Shown: positions 35,217 to 44,951, counted from the stretch's first letter. The stretch is DNA of 64,000 nt from Phycisphaerales bacterium (GCA_020849105.1 JADLGW010000004.1:1-64000); one strand, 5' to 3'. Notes: generated by a model from the sequence alone, not told the origin. Numbers and translations are program-made.

Positions 35217-37694
35217 ATGCCCGTCTCTCTCCCTGGTTGTCTGCTCCATCACACCGGCCCGGCCCGATACCATGCCGCGGTGCCCCTCTCCCGCCATGTC
35301 CTGACGATGTTCCACCGCCGCCTGTTGCTCCTGGCCGGTGTGTTTGCGACGGTCCTCTTCGTCATGTTCCTGCAACTCGGGCGGCTGCAACTGGCGCAAG
35401 GGGCGGAGCACCGGGCGATGGCCGAGTCCCGCCTGGAGTCGCTGACGTGGGTGCAGACCACCCGCGGCCGCATCCTGGACCGCAAGGGACGGGTGCTGGC
35501 CCAGGACCGCCCCAGTTTCGACCTGACCGTGGATTACCGCGTGCTCAGCGGCGCCTGGTCCGTAAAACAGTCCGGGGCGGCCGCCCGGCTGCTGGAACCC
35601 GCCGCCTGGGCCGCGGCGGACAAGCCGGGACGCGAACTCCTGATTGACCGCTACAGGCCGATCTTCGATGCCCATGTCGAGAGGGCCTGGCGGGAAATCG
35701 CCGCGGCCGTGGGCCTGCCGCCGGCGGCACTGGCGGAGAAGCGCGATGATGCGGTGGCACGGGTGAAGGCCCTGGAGGCATCGGTCCGCGGCGTGCGCCA
35801 GACCGTAGAGTACAACGCCGTGCTCGCCCGCGGCCAGGAACTGACCACCGAAGTGCAGGACGCGATCGCCAAGCGCGTCAAGACGCCGATCCTGGAGTCC
35901 GAGTCGCCGCAGATCCTGATCCATGCAATCTCGGACGAGGCCGGATTCGCCCTGCTGCACCTGGCCTCTCAGACGGAGGTCCTGAGCCTTCCGGGGCCCG
36001 ATGGGCCGCGTGAGGTCGTGGTGCCGCTCTGCCCGGGACTCGCGGTGCCGAACTCGGCGGACCGGGAATACCCCTATGACCACATCGTGGTGGAGGTGGA
36101 TCGGTCGACCTTCCCATCCCCGGAGCGGGGCGACGGCGGCACAGCCCACGTCCAGGTCTCCGGCGTCGCGACCAACGTCATCGGATGGGTCGGCAACAAT
36201 GCCCGCGCGGAGGACATCGCGGCCCGGCGCGCCCGAATGACCATGGACCCCGAACTGCGGGAGGCCGCCGTGGTCGAGGTCGCGGGCCGGTCCGAGGATC
36301 GCGGGAGTTACGAGGACGGTGACGTGGTCGGTCGCTGGGGCGTGGAGGAGGGGCGCGAGGACCAACTCCGCGGCCTGCGCGGGCTCACCGTGACGCGGCG
36401 CGACACGGGCGAGAACGAGCGGACCCTTGCCCCCGAGCCCGGGCGCGATGTCAGGCTGACCATCGATGCGAAACTGCAGGCCCGCATCCAGGCGGCGATG
36501 GAGCCGTCGCTGGGCCTGGCCCAGGTGCGGCCGTGGCAGCGTGCCAGTGAAGACGAAGAGCAGGAACTGATGCCCGACGGTACTCCGCTGGCGGGGGCGG
36601 CGGTGGTACTGGACATCGCCACGGGAGACGTCCTGGCGATGGTCTCGACCCCCTCCTTCACGCGCCGGGACGTGCGGGATCGGCCGGACTGGGTGTTCAA
36701 AGACCCGCTCGACATGCCCGCGATCGACCGGACGATTGCCCGGCCCTACCCGCCCGGGTCGATCGCCAAGGCGCCGCTGCTCTGCGCCGCGGTGACGCTC
36801 GGGAAGCATCATCTCGAGGACCACATCGAGTGCAACGGGATGCTGAATCCCAACGCCCCGGACCGATTGCGATGCTGGATCTACAAGCACTTCGGCACGA
36901 CGCACACGCAGTTGATAGGGCGGCCGCTCTCGGCCCGCGACGCCCTGAGGGTCTCCTGCAACATCTACTTCTTTACGGTCGGGCGGAAACTCGGGCCGGA
37001 GGGAATCGCGGCGGCGTACGGCATGTTCGGCGTCGGCCGCGGCTTTGACCTCGGCATCGGGCACGAGGAGCCCGGGAGCATCGGCGCGTTCGGCAGGGTC
37101 GTGAATGGTCGCCGCACAGCGATCCCGCCGACCCCCGACGACGCGATCCAGATGGGGATCGGCCAGGGGCCCATCGTGTGGACGCCGATGCACGCGACCA
37201 ACGCCCTGGCGACCATCGCCCGCGGCGGGGTGGACATCCGGCCCCGAGTGATCGACGACGGCTCCGCCCCGGTGCACGAGGACCTGCACCTGGATCAGGC
37301 TGCCGTCGCCGAAGCGATGCTGGGGCTGGATGATTCGGTCAACACGCACGACGGGACCGGCAGCCACCTGAGGATCGATGGTGTCGCCGAGCCGGTGTTC
37401 AACGCGCCGGGCGTGCGTGTGTGGGGGAAGACCGGCACGGCGGACGCCTCGGCCATTGTCCGCGAGGTCCGCGGCCCCGACGGAAAGCCCGAACTGGACG
37501 CCAAGGGCAGGATCAGGAAGGAGGTTCTGCGCGATGGCGACCACTCGTGGTTCGTCATCCTCGCAGGGCCGAGCGGCGGGGAACCGCGCTACGCCATCGG
37601 CGTCCTCATGGAGTATGCGGGCAGCGGCGGCAAGGTCTCCGGCCCCATCGCCAACCAGGTTCTGCACGCCCTGATCGCCGAAGGCTATCTCTAG
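35217..37694 (+). CDS. mrdA: Penicillin-binding protein 2 (transpeptidase)
   Basis: This class B PBP of up to 825 residues cross-links peptidoglycan during elongation. An N-terminal membrane helix (LLLLAGVFATVLFVMFLQLG) is followed by RGRILDRKGRVLAQDRPSFDL, the pedestal motif. The transpeptidase domain has SxxK as SIAK (in PPGSIAKAPLL), SxN as SCN, and KTG as GKTGTAD. Start: ATG 35217, GTG 35280 or ATG 35307 are all in frame; the helix begins just after the last one. It ends directly before rodA (the ATG follows the stop with no gap), so this is a classic mrdA-rodA elongation pair. The presence of both argues for a peptidoglycan wall in this planctomycete. Confidence 0.9.
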   Translation: MPVSLPGCLLHHTGPARYHAAVPLSRHVLTMFHRRLLLLAGVFATVLFVMFLQLGRLQLAQGAEHRAMAESRLESLTWVQTTRGRILDRKGRVLAQDRPSFDLTVDYRVLSGAWSVKQSGAAARLLEPAAWAAADKPGRELLIDRYRPIFDAHVERAWREIAAAVGLPPAALAEKRDDAVARVKALEASVRGVRQTVEYNAVLARGQELTTEVQDAIAKRVKTPILESESPQILIHAISDEAGFALLHLASQTEVLSLPGPDGPREVVVPLCPGLAVPNSADREYPYDHIVVEVDRSTFPSPERGDGGTAHVQVSGVATNVIGWVGNNARAEDIAARRARMTMDPELREAAVVEVAGRSEDRGSYEDGDVVGRWGVEEGREDQLRGLRGLTVTRRDTGENERTLAPEPGRDVRLTIDAKLQARIQAAMEPSLGLAQVRPWQRASEDEEQELMPDGTPLAGAAVVLDIATGDVLAMVSTPSFTRRDVRDRPDWVFKDPLDMPAIDRTIARPYPPGSIAKAPLLCAAVTLGKHHLEDHIECNGMLNPNAPDRLRCWIYKHFGTTHTQLIGRPLSARDALRVSCNIYFFTVGRKLGPEGIAAAYGMFGVGRGFDLGIGHEEPGSIGAFGRVVNGRRTAIPPTPDDAIQMGIGQGPIVWTPMHATNALATIARGGVDIRPRVIDDGSAPVHEDLHLDQAAVAEAMLGLDDSVNTHDGTGSHLRIDGVAEPVFNAPGVRVWGKTGTADASAIVREVRGPDGKPELDAKGRIRKEVLRDGDHSWFVILAGPSGGEPRYAIGVLMEYAGSGGKVSGPIANQVLHALIAEGYL

Positions 37695-38897
37695 ATGATC
37701 GGTTCCCTCTTCCGCTGGGCCGCCGTCAGCGACAGCGGGCGTTACCGCGTCACCCTCATCAACCTGGGCTGGGTGGTCGTGGCCGCGGCGCTGGTCCTGT
37801 CTGCCGTCGGCGTCTACGCCATCGACGTGGCGATGCAGGGACCGGGCGCGGGCTGGGACCTTGCGCCGCGGGCGCTGCGCCAGGTGATCTACCTGGTGGT
37901 GTCGCTGCTGGCCGCGGGGTTCATCGCGATCCCGCACTACCGGCTGATCGGGGTGCTGGCGCCCGTCGGCGCGGTGATCGTGCTCGGGCTCCTGGTGGTG
38001 CTCCTGGTCCCGATTGTTCCCGCGTCCATCGTGAAGGCCGAGAACGGCGCCCGGTCGTGGATCAACATCCCCGGGCTTCGGCTCCAGCCCTCGGAACTGG
38101 CCAAGATCGCGTTCGTGCTGGTGGTGGCCCGTTACCTGCGCTTCCGGGCCCAGCACCGGCGCTTCCCGGGGCTGGTCCCGCCGGCGATGATCGCCGCCGT
38201 GCCGGTCCTGCTCATCATCCTCCAGCCGGACCTGGGCACCGCGTCGCTCTTTGTGCCCGCGCTCTTTGCCATGCTTGTCGCCGCCGGCGCCCGGCTCCGC
38301 CACCTCGGGCTGATCGTCCTGATCGCGTGCCTGGCGGCCCCGGCCGTCTACCCCGCGCTCCGTCCCCACCAGAAGGCACGCATCCAGGCGCTGCTCAACC
38401 AGGTGACCGGCGAGCGGAGCGGCGCCCAGACCATCAACTACCAGGGCTTCGTCGCACAGACCTACATCGGCGCCGGCGGGGCGGCGGGCGTGGGCGATGC
38501 CCGCGCCCGGACCCTCATCGAGTACAACTACCTGCCCGCCAAGCACAACGACATGATCTTCTCGGTCATCTGCCTGCGCTTCGGCTGGCTGGGCGCCACC
38601 TGCGTCCTCCTGCTCTACCTGGCCTGGTTCGTCGGCGCGCTGGCCGCGGCGGCGCTCTGCAAGGACCCCTTCGGCCGGCTTGTCATCGTGGGCCTGGCGG
38701 CGTTCATCGGCGCCCAGGTGGTCATCAACATCGGCATGAACGTCGGCGTGCTGCCCATCATCGGCATCACGCTCCCGTTCCTGTCCGCTGGCGGCTCCAG
38801 CGTGCTGACCTGCTGGCTGATGACCGGCCTGATCCTGAACGTCGCCATGCGCAAGCCCATCCCGCCCTTCCGCCCTTCGTTCGAGTTCGGGGAGTAG
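37695..38897 (+). CDS. rodA: Peptidoglycan polymerase RodA (FtsW/RodA/SpoVE family)
   Basis: This polytopic SEDS protein has 400 residues. Family motifs include NGARSWINIPGLRLQPSELAK, the LQPDLGTASLF stretch with the catalytic-type aspartate, and the NIGMNVGVLPIIGITLPFLSAGGSS end. It polymerises glycan strands together with its partner PBP2, encoded directly upstream without a spacer. It carries the extra N-terminal helix seen in RodA-type proteins. The last ~15 residues are cytosolic. Confidence 0.92.
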   Translation: MIGSLFRWAAVSDSGRYRVTLINLGWVVVAAALVLSAVGVYAIDVAMQGPGAGWDLAPRALRQVIYLVVSLLAAGFIAIPHYRLIGVLAPVGAVIVLGLLVVLLVPIVPASIVKAENGARSWINIPGLRLQPSELAKIAFVLVVARYLRFRAQHRRFPGLVPPAMIAAVPVLLIILQPDLGTASLFVPALFAMLVAAGARLRHLGLIVLIACLAAPAVYPALRPHQKARIQALLNQVTGERSGAQTINYQGFVAQTYIGAGGAAGVGDARARTLIEYNYLPAKHNDMIFSVICLRFGWLGATCVLLLYLAWFVGALAAAALCKDPFGRLVIVGLAAFIGAQVVINIGMNVGVLPIIGITLPFLSAGGSSVLTCWLMTGLILNVAMRKPIPPFRPSFEFGE

Positions 38898-38950
38898 GTC
38901 GTCTCCCGCGCGCTGCCGTGCTCGATCCGTTCCACGCCGGCGAGCGCACC

Positions 38951-39469
38951 CTACTTCTTCTTGGCCCGGAGTTCGGCGATGACCTTCCGCGTCGCATCGT
39001 CGGCCTTCAGCGCGACCAGGTACTGCTCCGTCACGTCCACAGCCTCGGTGTCAAGGGGGTAGACCACCCTGCCGGCAACGATCACGTCAACCTTGGCCGC
39101 GGCGGCGATGCCGGGCAGCAACGCCCGCGTCCTCCCCAGGATGTTGTCGATCGGCGCCCCACCGCTGAGTTGCTCGTGCGCCAGGTCCTGCAGGGCCGCT
39201 CCCTGCTTCTCCAGGTCCCTGACTTTCGCTGCGTCCCCCGCCTGCACCGCGGCGTCGCGCGCGGCTCTCAGTTCAGTGATGTGATCGCGCGCCACCCAGG
39301 ACCGGTAGTACGCCACCACCAGAGACTGCCGGTCGAAGGTGCCGACGCGCAGGCGCGGTCCCGGGGCGGCCGGTGAGCCCACGCCCGGGGATGTCGCCGG
39401 CTGCCCCGTACAGAGTGACGTGCCGAGGATGCAGGCGGCGGCGAGACCGATGGTGACGATGATTCTCAT
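38951..39469 (-). CDS. Uncharacterised secreted protein
   Basis: This protein of 172 residues has a signal peptide-like start (MRIIVTIGLAAACILGT), then a Pro/Gly-rich segment and a conserved-looking core RVGTFDRQSLVVAYYRSW. A helical charged stretch ELRAARDAAVQAGDAAKVRDLEKQG follows, and a C-terminal VVYPLDTEAVDVTEQYL. It could be related to OmpH/Skp-like chaperones because of the TFD..SLVVAYY beginning and the helical middle, but I cannot confirm this. The sequence before the cysteine at ~20 is not a good lipobox. It is the downstream neighbour of mgtE on the same strand. Confidence 0.65.
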   Translation of the reverse strand: MRIIVTIGLAAACILGTSLCTGQPATSPGVGSPAAPGPRLRVGTFDRQSLVVAYYRSWVARDHITELRAARDAAVQAGDAAKVRDLEKQGAALQDLAHEQLSGGAPIDNILGRTRALLPGIAAAAKVDVIVAGRVVYPLDTEAVDVTEQYLVALKADDATRKVIAELRAKKK

Positions 39470-39552
39470 GGTTGGGTTCTTTCCAAATGTTTGCGGACAC
39501 TAACTTGACTGGCGCCAAACCATATCTGGGCGGTGGGCCCCGGTCAACTCAC

Positions 39553-40986
39553 CTAGAGCAATGTGCCGCGGAGGATGACAACGGCGGTCCAGAAGTAGAT
39601 CAGGACACCGACCACGTCCACGAGCGTGGCGACAAAGGGTGCGGAACTGGTGGCCGGGTCCAGGTGCAGCCGCTTGAGCACGAAGGGGAGCATCGAGCCG
39701 ATCACGGTGCCCCAGAGGACGACGCCCAGGACGGCGACGCCGATCGTGATCCCCAGCAACTCGAAGTGGCTCTGGGCGAGCAGGCTCTCCGGGGTGAAGC
39801 CGGCGCCGGTCTCGGCCTTCTTCTTGAACCAGCCCATCCAGCCCCAGACATTGACACGGACGATGCCGATGCAGCCCAGCCCCGCCCCCAGCAGCGCTCC
39901 GCACGCCAGTTCGCGCCGCATCACCCGCCACCAGTCCGCCAGCGTCAGTTCCCCGATCGCCAGCGAGCGGATGATGAGGGAAGTCGCCTGCGACCCGCTG
40001 TTGCCGCCGCTGGAGACGATCAGCGGGACGAACGTCGCCAGCACCGCCGCCCGCTGGATTTCCTCCTCGAAGCCGGACATCGCGGTCGCCGTCGCCATCT
40101 CCCCGATGAACAGGGCGGCCAGCCATGTGATGCGCTTGCGGACCAGTTCGAGGATGGGGACCGTGATGTACGGGTCGTCCAGGGCCTCCATACCGCCGAG
40201 TTTCTGGATATCCTCGGTCGTCTCCTCCTCCGCGACGTCCGCCACGTCGTCGGCGGTCACGATCCCGACCAACAGGCCGCGGCTGTCCACGACGGGCAGT
40301 GCGATGCGGTCGTACCGGGCCATGGCGTGGACGGCCTGCTCCTGGTCCTGGTCGGCCTTGAGGGAGATGAAGGAGCGGGTCATCAGCGACTCAACGGTCT
40401 GGGCGGGGTCGGCCAGCAGCACCTGCCGCAGGCGCATGTCGTCGATGAGGCGTCCCTCGTTGTCCACGACATAGAGGACGTTGATGGTCTCCGCGTCGCG
40501 CCCCTGCCGGCGGACCTCCGCCAGCGCCTGGGCGATGGTCCAGTCCGGGCGGATGCGGATGTAGTCGGGCGTCATGATGCGCCCGACCGTGCCGTGCGGG
40601 TACCCGAGGATGGCCTGCGTGAGTTTGCGCTCCTCCGGTGAGAGCGAGGCGACGATCCGCTGCGCGACCTCCGCCGGGAGTTCGTCGAGCAGCCGGACGC
40701 GGTCGTCGGGGCGCATCTCCTCGACGATGGCAACCGTGGTCTCTGCGCCCAGGGCCTTGATCAGGGCCTCCTGCTTCTCCGAGTCGAGGTAGGAAAAGAC
40801 CCGGGCCGCGTCGTCGTGCTGCAGGACGCGGAAGCCCGCGGCGGTCTCCGCCGGGTCGAGCCCCGCGAGGATGTCCGCGACGTCCGCGGGCGCGACGAGG
40901 TGCAGCGCTTCGCGCAGTTCCGTGAACCGCTTCTCGCGGATCAGTTCCTGCACCTCGGGCTGGAGGAGTTCTGCGACCGGGTTCAC
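39553..40986 (-). CDS. mgtE: Magnesium transporter MgtE
   Basis: This protein has 477 residues. A helical N-domain (LREALHLVAPADVADILAGLDP) is followed by two CBS domains (IMTPDYIRIRPDWTIAQAL; MTRSFISLKADQDQEQAVHAM) and five membrane segments with PLIVSSGGNSGSQ, the ion-pore motif of MgtE. CBS domains close the channel when cytosolic magnesium is high. The only plausible start in frame is a GTG at 40986, as no ATG lies near the N-domain. An MmcQ-like gene is 50 bp upstream on the same strand. Confidence 0.92.
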   Translation of the reverse strand: MNPVAELLQPEVQELIREKRFTELREALHLVAPADVADILAGLDPAETAAGFRVLQHDDAARVFSYLDSEKQEALIKALGAETTVAIVEEMRPDDRVRLLDELPAEVAQRIVASLSPEERKLTQAILGYPHGTVGRIMTPDYIRIRPDWTIAQALAEVRRQGRDAETINVLYVVDNEGRLIDDMRLRQVLLADPAQTVESLMTRSFISLKADQDQEQAVHAMARYDRIALPVVDSRGLLVGIVTADDVADVAEEETTEDIQKLGGMEALDDPYITVPILELVRKRITWLAALFIGEMATATAMSGFEEEIQRAAVLATFVPLIVSSGGNSGSQATSLIIRSLAIGELTLADWWRVMRRELACGALLGAGLGCIGIVRVNVWGWMGWFKKKAETGAGFTPESLLAQSHFELLGITIGVAVLGVVLWGTVIGSMLPFVLKRLHLDPATSSAPFVATLVDVVGVLIYFWTAVVILRGTLL

Positions 40987-41036
40987 GGGGGCTATCAAAG
41001 CGCGCCGGACACTGGGCGGCGAGCGGCCGGGGAACG

Positions 41037-41426
41037 CTACCGGCGCACGGGGAACCGGGGACGGGGGGGACGCTTCGCCCCCTTGGGCGCCGGGTTCCTG
41101 ACCGGACGCCTGGACACGACATTGGCCCACGCGGTGTGGAGCGCCCGCCGGAGAAGGGCAACCGGGGCGGTGCGGAGGTCGATGAACGTCGCCCCGCCTT
41201 CGCCCCACCTCCCGGGCACCGGATGCACGGTCCCCGGGTGACGCCCGCACCACTCGTCCTGCTGCTGCGGCGTGAACTTCACCATGGCCCGCGCGTGGTC
41301 CTCGTGGATCGTCGCGAAGATCCGCGTGTCCACGCGGAATGAGGGCAGGTCGAAGTGCGGCATCTCCACCGCCCCCGGCAGGGCCAGGGCGAGTCGGCGG
41401 AAACGGTCAACTCGCGAGGTGCTCAC
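41037..41426 (-). CDS. MmcQ/YjbR family protein
   Basis: This 129-residue protein begins with a GTG (V in VSTSRVDRFRRLALALPGAVEMPHF). The motif LALPGAVEMPHFDLPSFRVDTRIFATI and MVKFTPQQQDEWC identify the MmcQ/YjbR (CyaY-like fold) family, whose members may bind DNA but lack a proven function. The GTG overlaps the stop codon of the carboxypeptidase gene by 4 bp (GTGA), which decides the start and implies coupling. The C-terminus is a basic tail (KGAKRPPRPRF). Confidence 0.85.
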   Translation of the reverse strand: MSTSRVDRFRRLALALPGAVEMPHFDLPSFRVDTRIFATIHEDHARAMVKFTPQQQDEWCGRHPGTVHPVPGRWGEGGATFIDLRTAPVALLRRALHTAWANVVSRRPVRNPAPKGAKRPPRPRFPVRR

Positions 41427-42856
41427 CGCCCCAGCGCCCAGGCCGTCTGGAACGCCCCGAAGTCGGCCAGGTTCAGCACGCCGTCGCCGTTGAAGTCGGC
41501 CCGCGGGTCGCCCCCCGCAAACAAGGTCTGGAACGCCCCGAAGTCCGCGAGCGTGTACACGCAGTCGTGGTCCGTGTCGGCGCGGAACGGGTACCGCTGG
41601 ATCGTCCACTGCGCGGCCGCGAGGATTGCGGGGAAAACCTCCTCGCAGTTCGGGATGATCTGGTCCGGCGGCAGGACAAAGCCGCCCGGGCTGCCGCGGA
41701 GTTCGAAGAGGAAGGCGAAGGCCTTGCGGTCCGCGTAGAACCAGTCGGTGATCCCTCCGCTGACCGGGTAGAGCCGCGTGTACGTCCGCCCGGGCGCGTA
41801 CGCGAGGTTGTGCACCGCCAGGATGAGGGCCCGGAACTGCGCCCCCAGCGACGCAAAGTCGGCGTCGTCGGGCGATGGGTCGGGCGACCAGCCCCACGGG
41901 TAGAGCAGGTACTGCCCGTAACTGTGGATGTCGTTGTGCCAGCGGACCTGCGGCTTGCCGAGCGCGAAGTCACGGATCGCCGCCGTCTCCGGCTCACTGA
42001 ACGGGCCGGTGCCCCAGTAGACGTCGCTGCCTGGGTTGGCGTTGCCCCCGTTGCCGCCGGGGAGCGGCAGCCCCCACTTGAACCCCCAGTTGCGGTTGAG
42101 GTCCACCCCGAACGAGCCGCCCGCGTTCGGTCGCCGGTTCTTGCGCCATAGGCGGGTGTTCGTCCAGGTCCACTCGTAGCCGTCCGGGTTGACGATGGGC
42201 ACGATCACGATGTCCGCGGCGTCCACGACGGCCTTGATCGCGGGGTCCGTGTCGTATTGCCGGATGAACCGGTCGGCGAGGTAGGTGGTGACCATGGTCG
42301 CGATCCACTCGCGGGCGTGCTGCGTGCCGGTGAGCAGGACCATGGGCTTGCAGGCCCCGCCACCGGCCTGCGGGTTGCGGATGCGGATGGCCCGCATCTC
42401 CCGCCCCTCCAGCGACGCGCCGATCGTGAAGACCTCCGCCAGGTCCGGTCGCAGGTCACGCAGGGTCAGCAGGTAGGCGTTGACCTGGGCGTAGGTCTTG
42501 AAATCGTCGAAGAACGATCCGTCGATGGGCCCGCCCGCCTGCGGAGCGAGGCGGGCTCGCTCGGCGTCGATGGCCCGCTGTACATCCGGCACGACGACGG
42601 CAAACGGGATGCCGCTGGCGCGGAGCGCCGCCATGCTGCCCGGCGGCACGCGGAAGTCGGTCCCTCCGGCCTCCACACGGTGCGACCACATGTCCGGGCT
42701 CAGGCGGAGCAACGTGTCCAGGTCGCGCTGCGAGCGGACGGTCGCCCGCACGACCCGGTGGCCGTCGTACCGCTCGCCCGTTCCCGCCGGGGCGAGGGGC
42801 TGGGCATGAACAGAGCACGCCAGGAGCGTGGCGACGACAAGCAGGGCGTGGCGCAT
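41423..42856 (-). CDS. Secreted M14 zinc carboxypeptidase with dockerin-like tail
   Basis: This 477-residue protein has a signal peptide (MRHALLVVATLLACSVHA). The peptidase M14 domain carries zinc ligands HxxE in GTQHAREW and a later His in HSYGQYLLYPW, the substrate arginine region VDLNRNWGFKWG, and the catalytic glutamate in FLFELRG. The last ~55 residues have two repeats with D-x-D/N-x-D loops, DTDHDCVYTLADFGAFQTLF and DFNGDGVLNLADFGAFQTAW, as in planctomycete dockerin-like (GC-type I) modules. GGAGG before the ATG at 42856 fixes the start. It probably removes C-terminal residues from extracellular peptides, tethered through the tail. Confidence 0.88.
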   Translation of the reverse strand: MRHALLVVATLLACSVHAQPLAPAGTGERYDGHRVVRATVRSQRDLDTLLRLSPDMWSHRVEAGGTDFRVPPGSMAALRASGIPFAVVVPDVQRAIDAERARLAPQAGGPIDGSFFDDFKTYAQVNAYLLTLRDLRPDLAEVFTIGASLEGREMRAIRIRNPQAGGGACKPMVLLTGTQHAREWIATMVTTYLADRFIRQYDTDPAIKAVVDAADIVIVPIVNPDGYEWTWTNTRLWRKNRRPNAGGSFGVDLNRNWGFKWGLPLPGGNGGNANPGSDVYWGTGPFSEPETAAIRDFALGKPQVRWHNDIHSYGQYLLYPWGWSPDPSPDDADFASLGAQFRALILAVHNLAYAPGRTYTRLYPVSGGITDWFYADRKAFAFLFELRGSPGGFVLPPDQIIPNCEEVFPAILAAAQWTIQRYPFRADTDHDCVYTLADFGAFQTLFAGGDPRADFNGDGVLNLADFGAFQTAWALGR

Positions 42857-42909
42857 GGGCAGCCTCCGCGGGCAGCGTACCGCGCGGGTCAACCCTCACG
42901 CGTTTTCGC

Positions 42910-44712
42910 TCACCCCTTGGGCAGGGTCGGGGCGCTCGCGGCGGCACCTACCTTGACCGCCGAGATCCCCGCCGACGGCGGCTTCCCGTACAACTCGGGC
43001 GCCAGGTAATGGCCGCGCTCGGCCTCGGGCTTGTCTTCCTCGACCTTGACGCGGTGGGCATTGGCCCAGGGGTCCCGGCGGATGCCGGTGACCTGCCACG
43101 ACACGCTCGTGCGCGGCGCGCTGGTCCGGAGGGTGAACACGTTGTCCCGCACGCCGGCGACGATCTTTGCCTGCACGAAGTCGGCGCTGTCGCTCTCATC
43201 GATCACGGTCAGTTGGTAGCGGAAGTCGCGGTTCAGGGCCTGGAACCAGTCGGGCAGCGCCACGGTCGCGTAGCCGCGCGCGTCCGTGGTGACCACACCG
43301 TCGTAGATGTTCATCATGTCCGGTGATTCGACGAAGGAGTGCGAGAGGTACTTGTTGGCGGGGTCGAGGGGGTGGTCGATCTTGAACGAGCCGCTGCTCT
43401 TGGAAAGGGAGCCGGCAATCAGAACATCTCCGACAAACCAGCCCGCGAACCCGTTCGCGGACTGGCCGAACACCCCGACGCTCTGGGTTCCGCCGACGTT
43501 GGCGTAGCCCGCGATGCCAATGCCCCCATCGGCGTTGGCGATGCCGGTGACACCAATCCCCCCATAAACGTTGCTCTCCCCGAGAACGCCTGCGGCAGTG
43601 GGAGTGTTTCCGCCAAAGGTGGCGCCATGCACGCCGGGGCCGGTGGTGGACGTCCCGTACACGCCGTTGCCGCTGACGCTGACGCCGCGCAGGCCGAAGC
43701 CCTGGTTGGCCTCGCCGTACACGCCGAAGGCCAGGCCGGAGTCCGCGATCCCCGAGACGCCGACGCCGCCGCTCACCTGGCTCTCGCCCAGGACGCCCGC
43801 GGCGTTGGTGGCGGTGCTGCCGAAGTTGGTGCCGTGCACGCCCGGACCGAAGTTGGACGTGCCGTACATGCCGTTCCCGTTGATGCTCACCCCCCGCACG
43901 CCGAAGCCCTGGTTGGCGTGGCCGTAGATGCCGTAGGCGCCCGGGCCGGTGTCGGCGAAGCCAGAGACGCCGATGCCGTTTGAGACGAGGTTCTCACCCA
44001 GGACGCCTGGGGCGTCGAACGCGGTGCTGCCGAAGTTGGCGCCGTGGACGCCTGGCCCGAGGTTCGACGTGCCGTAGATGCCGTTGCCGTTGAGGCTTAC
44101 GCCGCGCACGCCGAAGCCCTGGTTGGCCTGGCCGTAGGCGCCGATGGCGGCCGAGCCGGTGTCGGCGAAGCCGGAGACGCCGACGCCGCCGGCGGCGGTG
44201 GACCGGCCGATGACGCCGGGAGTGAGGGTCGGATCAGCGGCGGCGTTCCTGACCGTATTCGTGCCGGCCACCCCGGCGCCGTTCGTGTTTGCGACCGAGA
44301 CGGCGGCCCCGAAGAGGTCGGCGCTCCCCTGGTAGGGGAGTTCGAGCCCGATCGCGTACGGCGCCGGTGTGATGTGCTGCCGCGGCGTCAGGGCGGTGTA
44401 CGACCCGACCGCGTGGGGCCTCAGGCTGATCTGGAGCCAGCGGTCGGCGCCGGGAAACTGGCCCGCCCCGAAATCCAGGGGCGTTGTGAACAGGCCGCCC
44501 GTGACATCGATCGTCTGTTCGACGGTTCCGCTCGCCGTGCCGCCGGAGGCGGTCGGGTAGAGTTCAAACCGGAAGTCGTAACTCCCGGTGACCGGAGCGC
44601 CGGCGCTCTTCAGGTCACCCTGGTATGTGAACGTCGTGGTCTGGGCGGAGGCTCCCGCGGTCCAAACGGTGAGCGCGACAAGGACCGCGAACCGGGACAG
44701 GCGCTGCATCAT
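42910..44712 (-). CDS. Secreted repeat protein, fibre-like
   Basis: This 600-residue protein has a signal peptide, then a beta domain (FTYQGDLKSAGAPVTGSYDFRFELY) found in many bacterial surface proteins. Residues ~178-440 carry three ~70-residue repeats and a partial fourth, each with GVSGFADTG, NQGFGVRGVS, YGTS and GPGVHG. The C-terminal part has FKIDHPLDPANKYLSHSFVESP, a motif seen in tail-fibre-like and other proteins, followed by a beta domain. Such repeats usually build elongated trimeric fibres; this is inference. GGAGAAG precedes the tandem ATG at 44712/44709. It lies 53 bp upstream of the carboxypeptidase gene on the same strand. Confidence 0.72.
   Translation of the reverse strand: MMQRLSRFAVLVALTVWTAGASAQTTTFTYQGDLKSAGAPVTGSYDFRFELYPTASGGTASGTVEQTIDVTGGLFTTPLDFGAGQFPGADRWLQISLRPHAVGSYTALTPRQHITPAPYAIGLELPYQGSADLFGAAVSVANTNGAGVAGTNTVRNAAADPTLTPGVIGRSTAAGGVGVSGFADTGSAAIGAYGQANQGFGVRGVSLNGNGIYGTSNLGPGVHGANFGSTAFDAPGVLGENLVSNGIGVSGFADTGPGAYGIYGHANQGFGVRGVSINGNGMYGTSNFGPGVHGTNFGSTATNAAGVLGESQVSGGVGVSGIADSGLAFGVYGEANQGFGLRGVSVSGNGVYGTSTTGPGVHGATFGGNTPTAAGVLGESNVYGGIGVTGIANADGGIGIAGYANVGGTQSVGVFGQSANGFAGWFVGDVLIAGSLSKSSGSFKIDHPLDPANKYLSHSFVESPDMMNIYDGVVTTDARGYATVALPDWFQALNRDFRYQLTVIDESDSADFVQAKIVAGVRDNVFTLRTSAPRTSVSWQVTGIRRDPWANAHRVKVEEDKPEAERGHYLAPELYGKPPSAGISAVKVGAAASAPTLPKG
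43555..44181 (-). repeat. Three ~70-residue tandem repeats in the secreted protein
   Basis: Units of 70, 70 and 69 residues begin at residues ~178, 248 and 318 with GVSGFADTG or GVSGIADSG. The first two are nearly identical along their length; the third diverges more. A shortened fourth unit follows. The regular period suggests recent duplication. Confidence 0.75.
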
Positions 44713-44951
44713 GATTTCTTCTCCTGCCTTCGGAGGCGTGTCGGTTGGTGCCAACCACCCGAGTAGAACTCTCGTCGGCGATCGAACGCGCGAAGGGCAC
44801 CGCCACCATAGGGCAGGAACAGCGGAACGCAAGGCGAATTCTCGGGAGATTTCACGCCGGGCCGGCGGGCCCCGGGATGCGGTATCCCGGCGGCGACGGA
44901 GCGCCCGCTCCCCTGCCCGGCGGCGATGCCCCGGTGCGGCGGATGGTCTCC

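Noticed and set aside
35112-38546. A 1144-codon open frame on the minus strand opposite PBP2 and RodA
   Set aside because: It is antisense to two well-recognised genes and has Arg/Gly/Pro/His composition typical of GC-rich shadow frames.
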